In this document: piece after piece, positions 63,844 through 64,000 of the stretch
Numbering within the stretch: position 1 is the first letter of the stretch
How the letters are laid out: the number at the start of each line of letters is the position of its first letter
NCBI RefSeq assembly: GCF_023516615.1
Contig: NZ_JAMGBF010000023.1
Span: 62,001 to 126,000 of the forward strand
DNA from: Streptomyces panaciradicis
GTDB lineage: Bacteria > Actinomycetota > Actinomycetes > Streptomycetales > Streptomycetaceae
DNA length: 64,000 nucleotides
Direction of reading: 5' to 3'
Notes under the pieces: generated by a model
What the model saw: only the letters and a program-made list of their open reading frames with translations
The model's database searches: none
Told to the model about the DNA's origin: nothing
Translations under genes and position numbers: made by a program

Positions 63844-64000
63844 ATGGACTCCCAGACCTCGAAGTCATCCCAGCCGTCCCAGTCACCCCAGCCGTCCCAC
63901 ACCTTCCAGGTCGACCTGCGCGGCCTGGTGGACCTGCTCTCGCACCATCTCTACTCCAGTCCCAGGGTCTACCTGCGCGAGCTGCTGCAGAACGCCGTGG
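63844..64000 (+). CDS. HSP90-family (HtpG-like) protein (partial)
   Basis: The first 52 codons. After a Ser/Gln/Pro-rich opening (~18 residues), HTFQVDLRGLVDLLSHHLYS and SPRVYLRELLQNAV match the start of the HSP90 N-terminal ATPase (RELIQNAxDA). No good ribosome binding site is visible. Divergent from recG. Confidence 0.85.
   Translation, partial: MDSQTSKSSQPSQSPQPSHTFQVDLRGLVDLLSHHLYSSPRVYLRELLQNAV

Overview
The window is high-GC chromosomal DNA from an actinomycete, almost certainly a Streptomyces. It carries the sporulation sigma factor gene whiG, the differentiation regulator nsdA, four tandem type I signal peptidases, a putative mycothiol-dependent enzyme, an LAxTG sortase substrate and a GlnR box upstream of amtB. 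Gene order matches, from memory, the conserved core region of S. coelicolor that runs from recG (about SCO5566) to the putrescine genes (about SCO567x). It is core chromosome: I see no prophage, insertion sequence, CRISPR array, tRNA or rRNA.

Layout. 1-3887: a putrescine/GABA module (polyamine-binding lipoprotein, aminobutyraldehyde dehydrogenase, Lrp regulator, class III aminotransferase), closed by a terminator. 4078-9211: an ABC exporter-like pair, a VOC protein, a small orphan protein, a LOG-family protein and an LAETG surface protein. 9276-15666: a thiamine ABC transporter under a TPP riboswitch, plus rlmN and two small-domain enzymes. 15768-20484: the rpsB-tsf-pyrH-frr-cdsA block. 20738-26694: an M23-like secreted protein, a TetR regulator, whiG, dprA, comM, yraN and a DUF2469 gene. 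26767-33522: NUDIX, four signal peptidases, then rplS, trmD, rimM, khpA and rpsP. 33898-37522: a SprT-like protein, a methyltransferase and ffh. 37616-43572: the nitrogen operon amtB-glnK-glnD and nsdA. 44019-48703: a prim-pol fragment protein, ftsY, an LLM oxidoreductase and the glucose permease glcP. 48899-53555: smc, a small coiled-coil protein and acylphosphatase. 53724-56464: a CAP-domain protein, an orphan Cys protein and a flavodoxin-like oxidoreductase with its HxlR regulator. 56437-64000: mutM, rnc, rpmF, yceD, a SepIVA-like gene, coaD, rsmD, recG and the start of an HSP90-family gene.

Themes. SRP targeting (ffh, ftsY) and signal peptide removal (four lepB genes) lie close together with translation genes. 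The nitrogen operon has amtB, the PII protein and its modifying enzyme in one direction behind a complete GlnR box. The best non-genic signals are the TPP riboswitch with a downstream hairpin, the GlnR box, twin operator-like dyads in the glcP promoter, an HxlR operator, two DnaA boxes upstream of rpsB, and a Streptomyces dispersed palindromic repeat apparently domesticated in frame inside the Smc hinge. I found no convincing wholly new multigene system. The Smc insertion is the most unusual observation.
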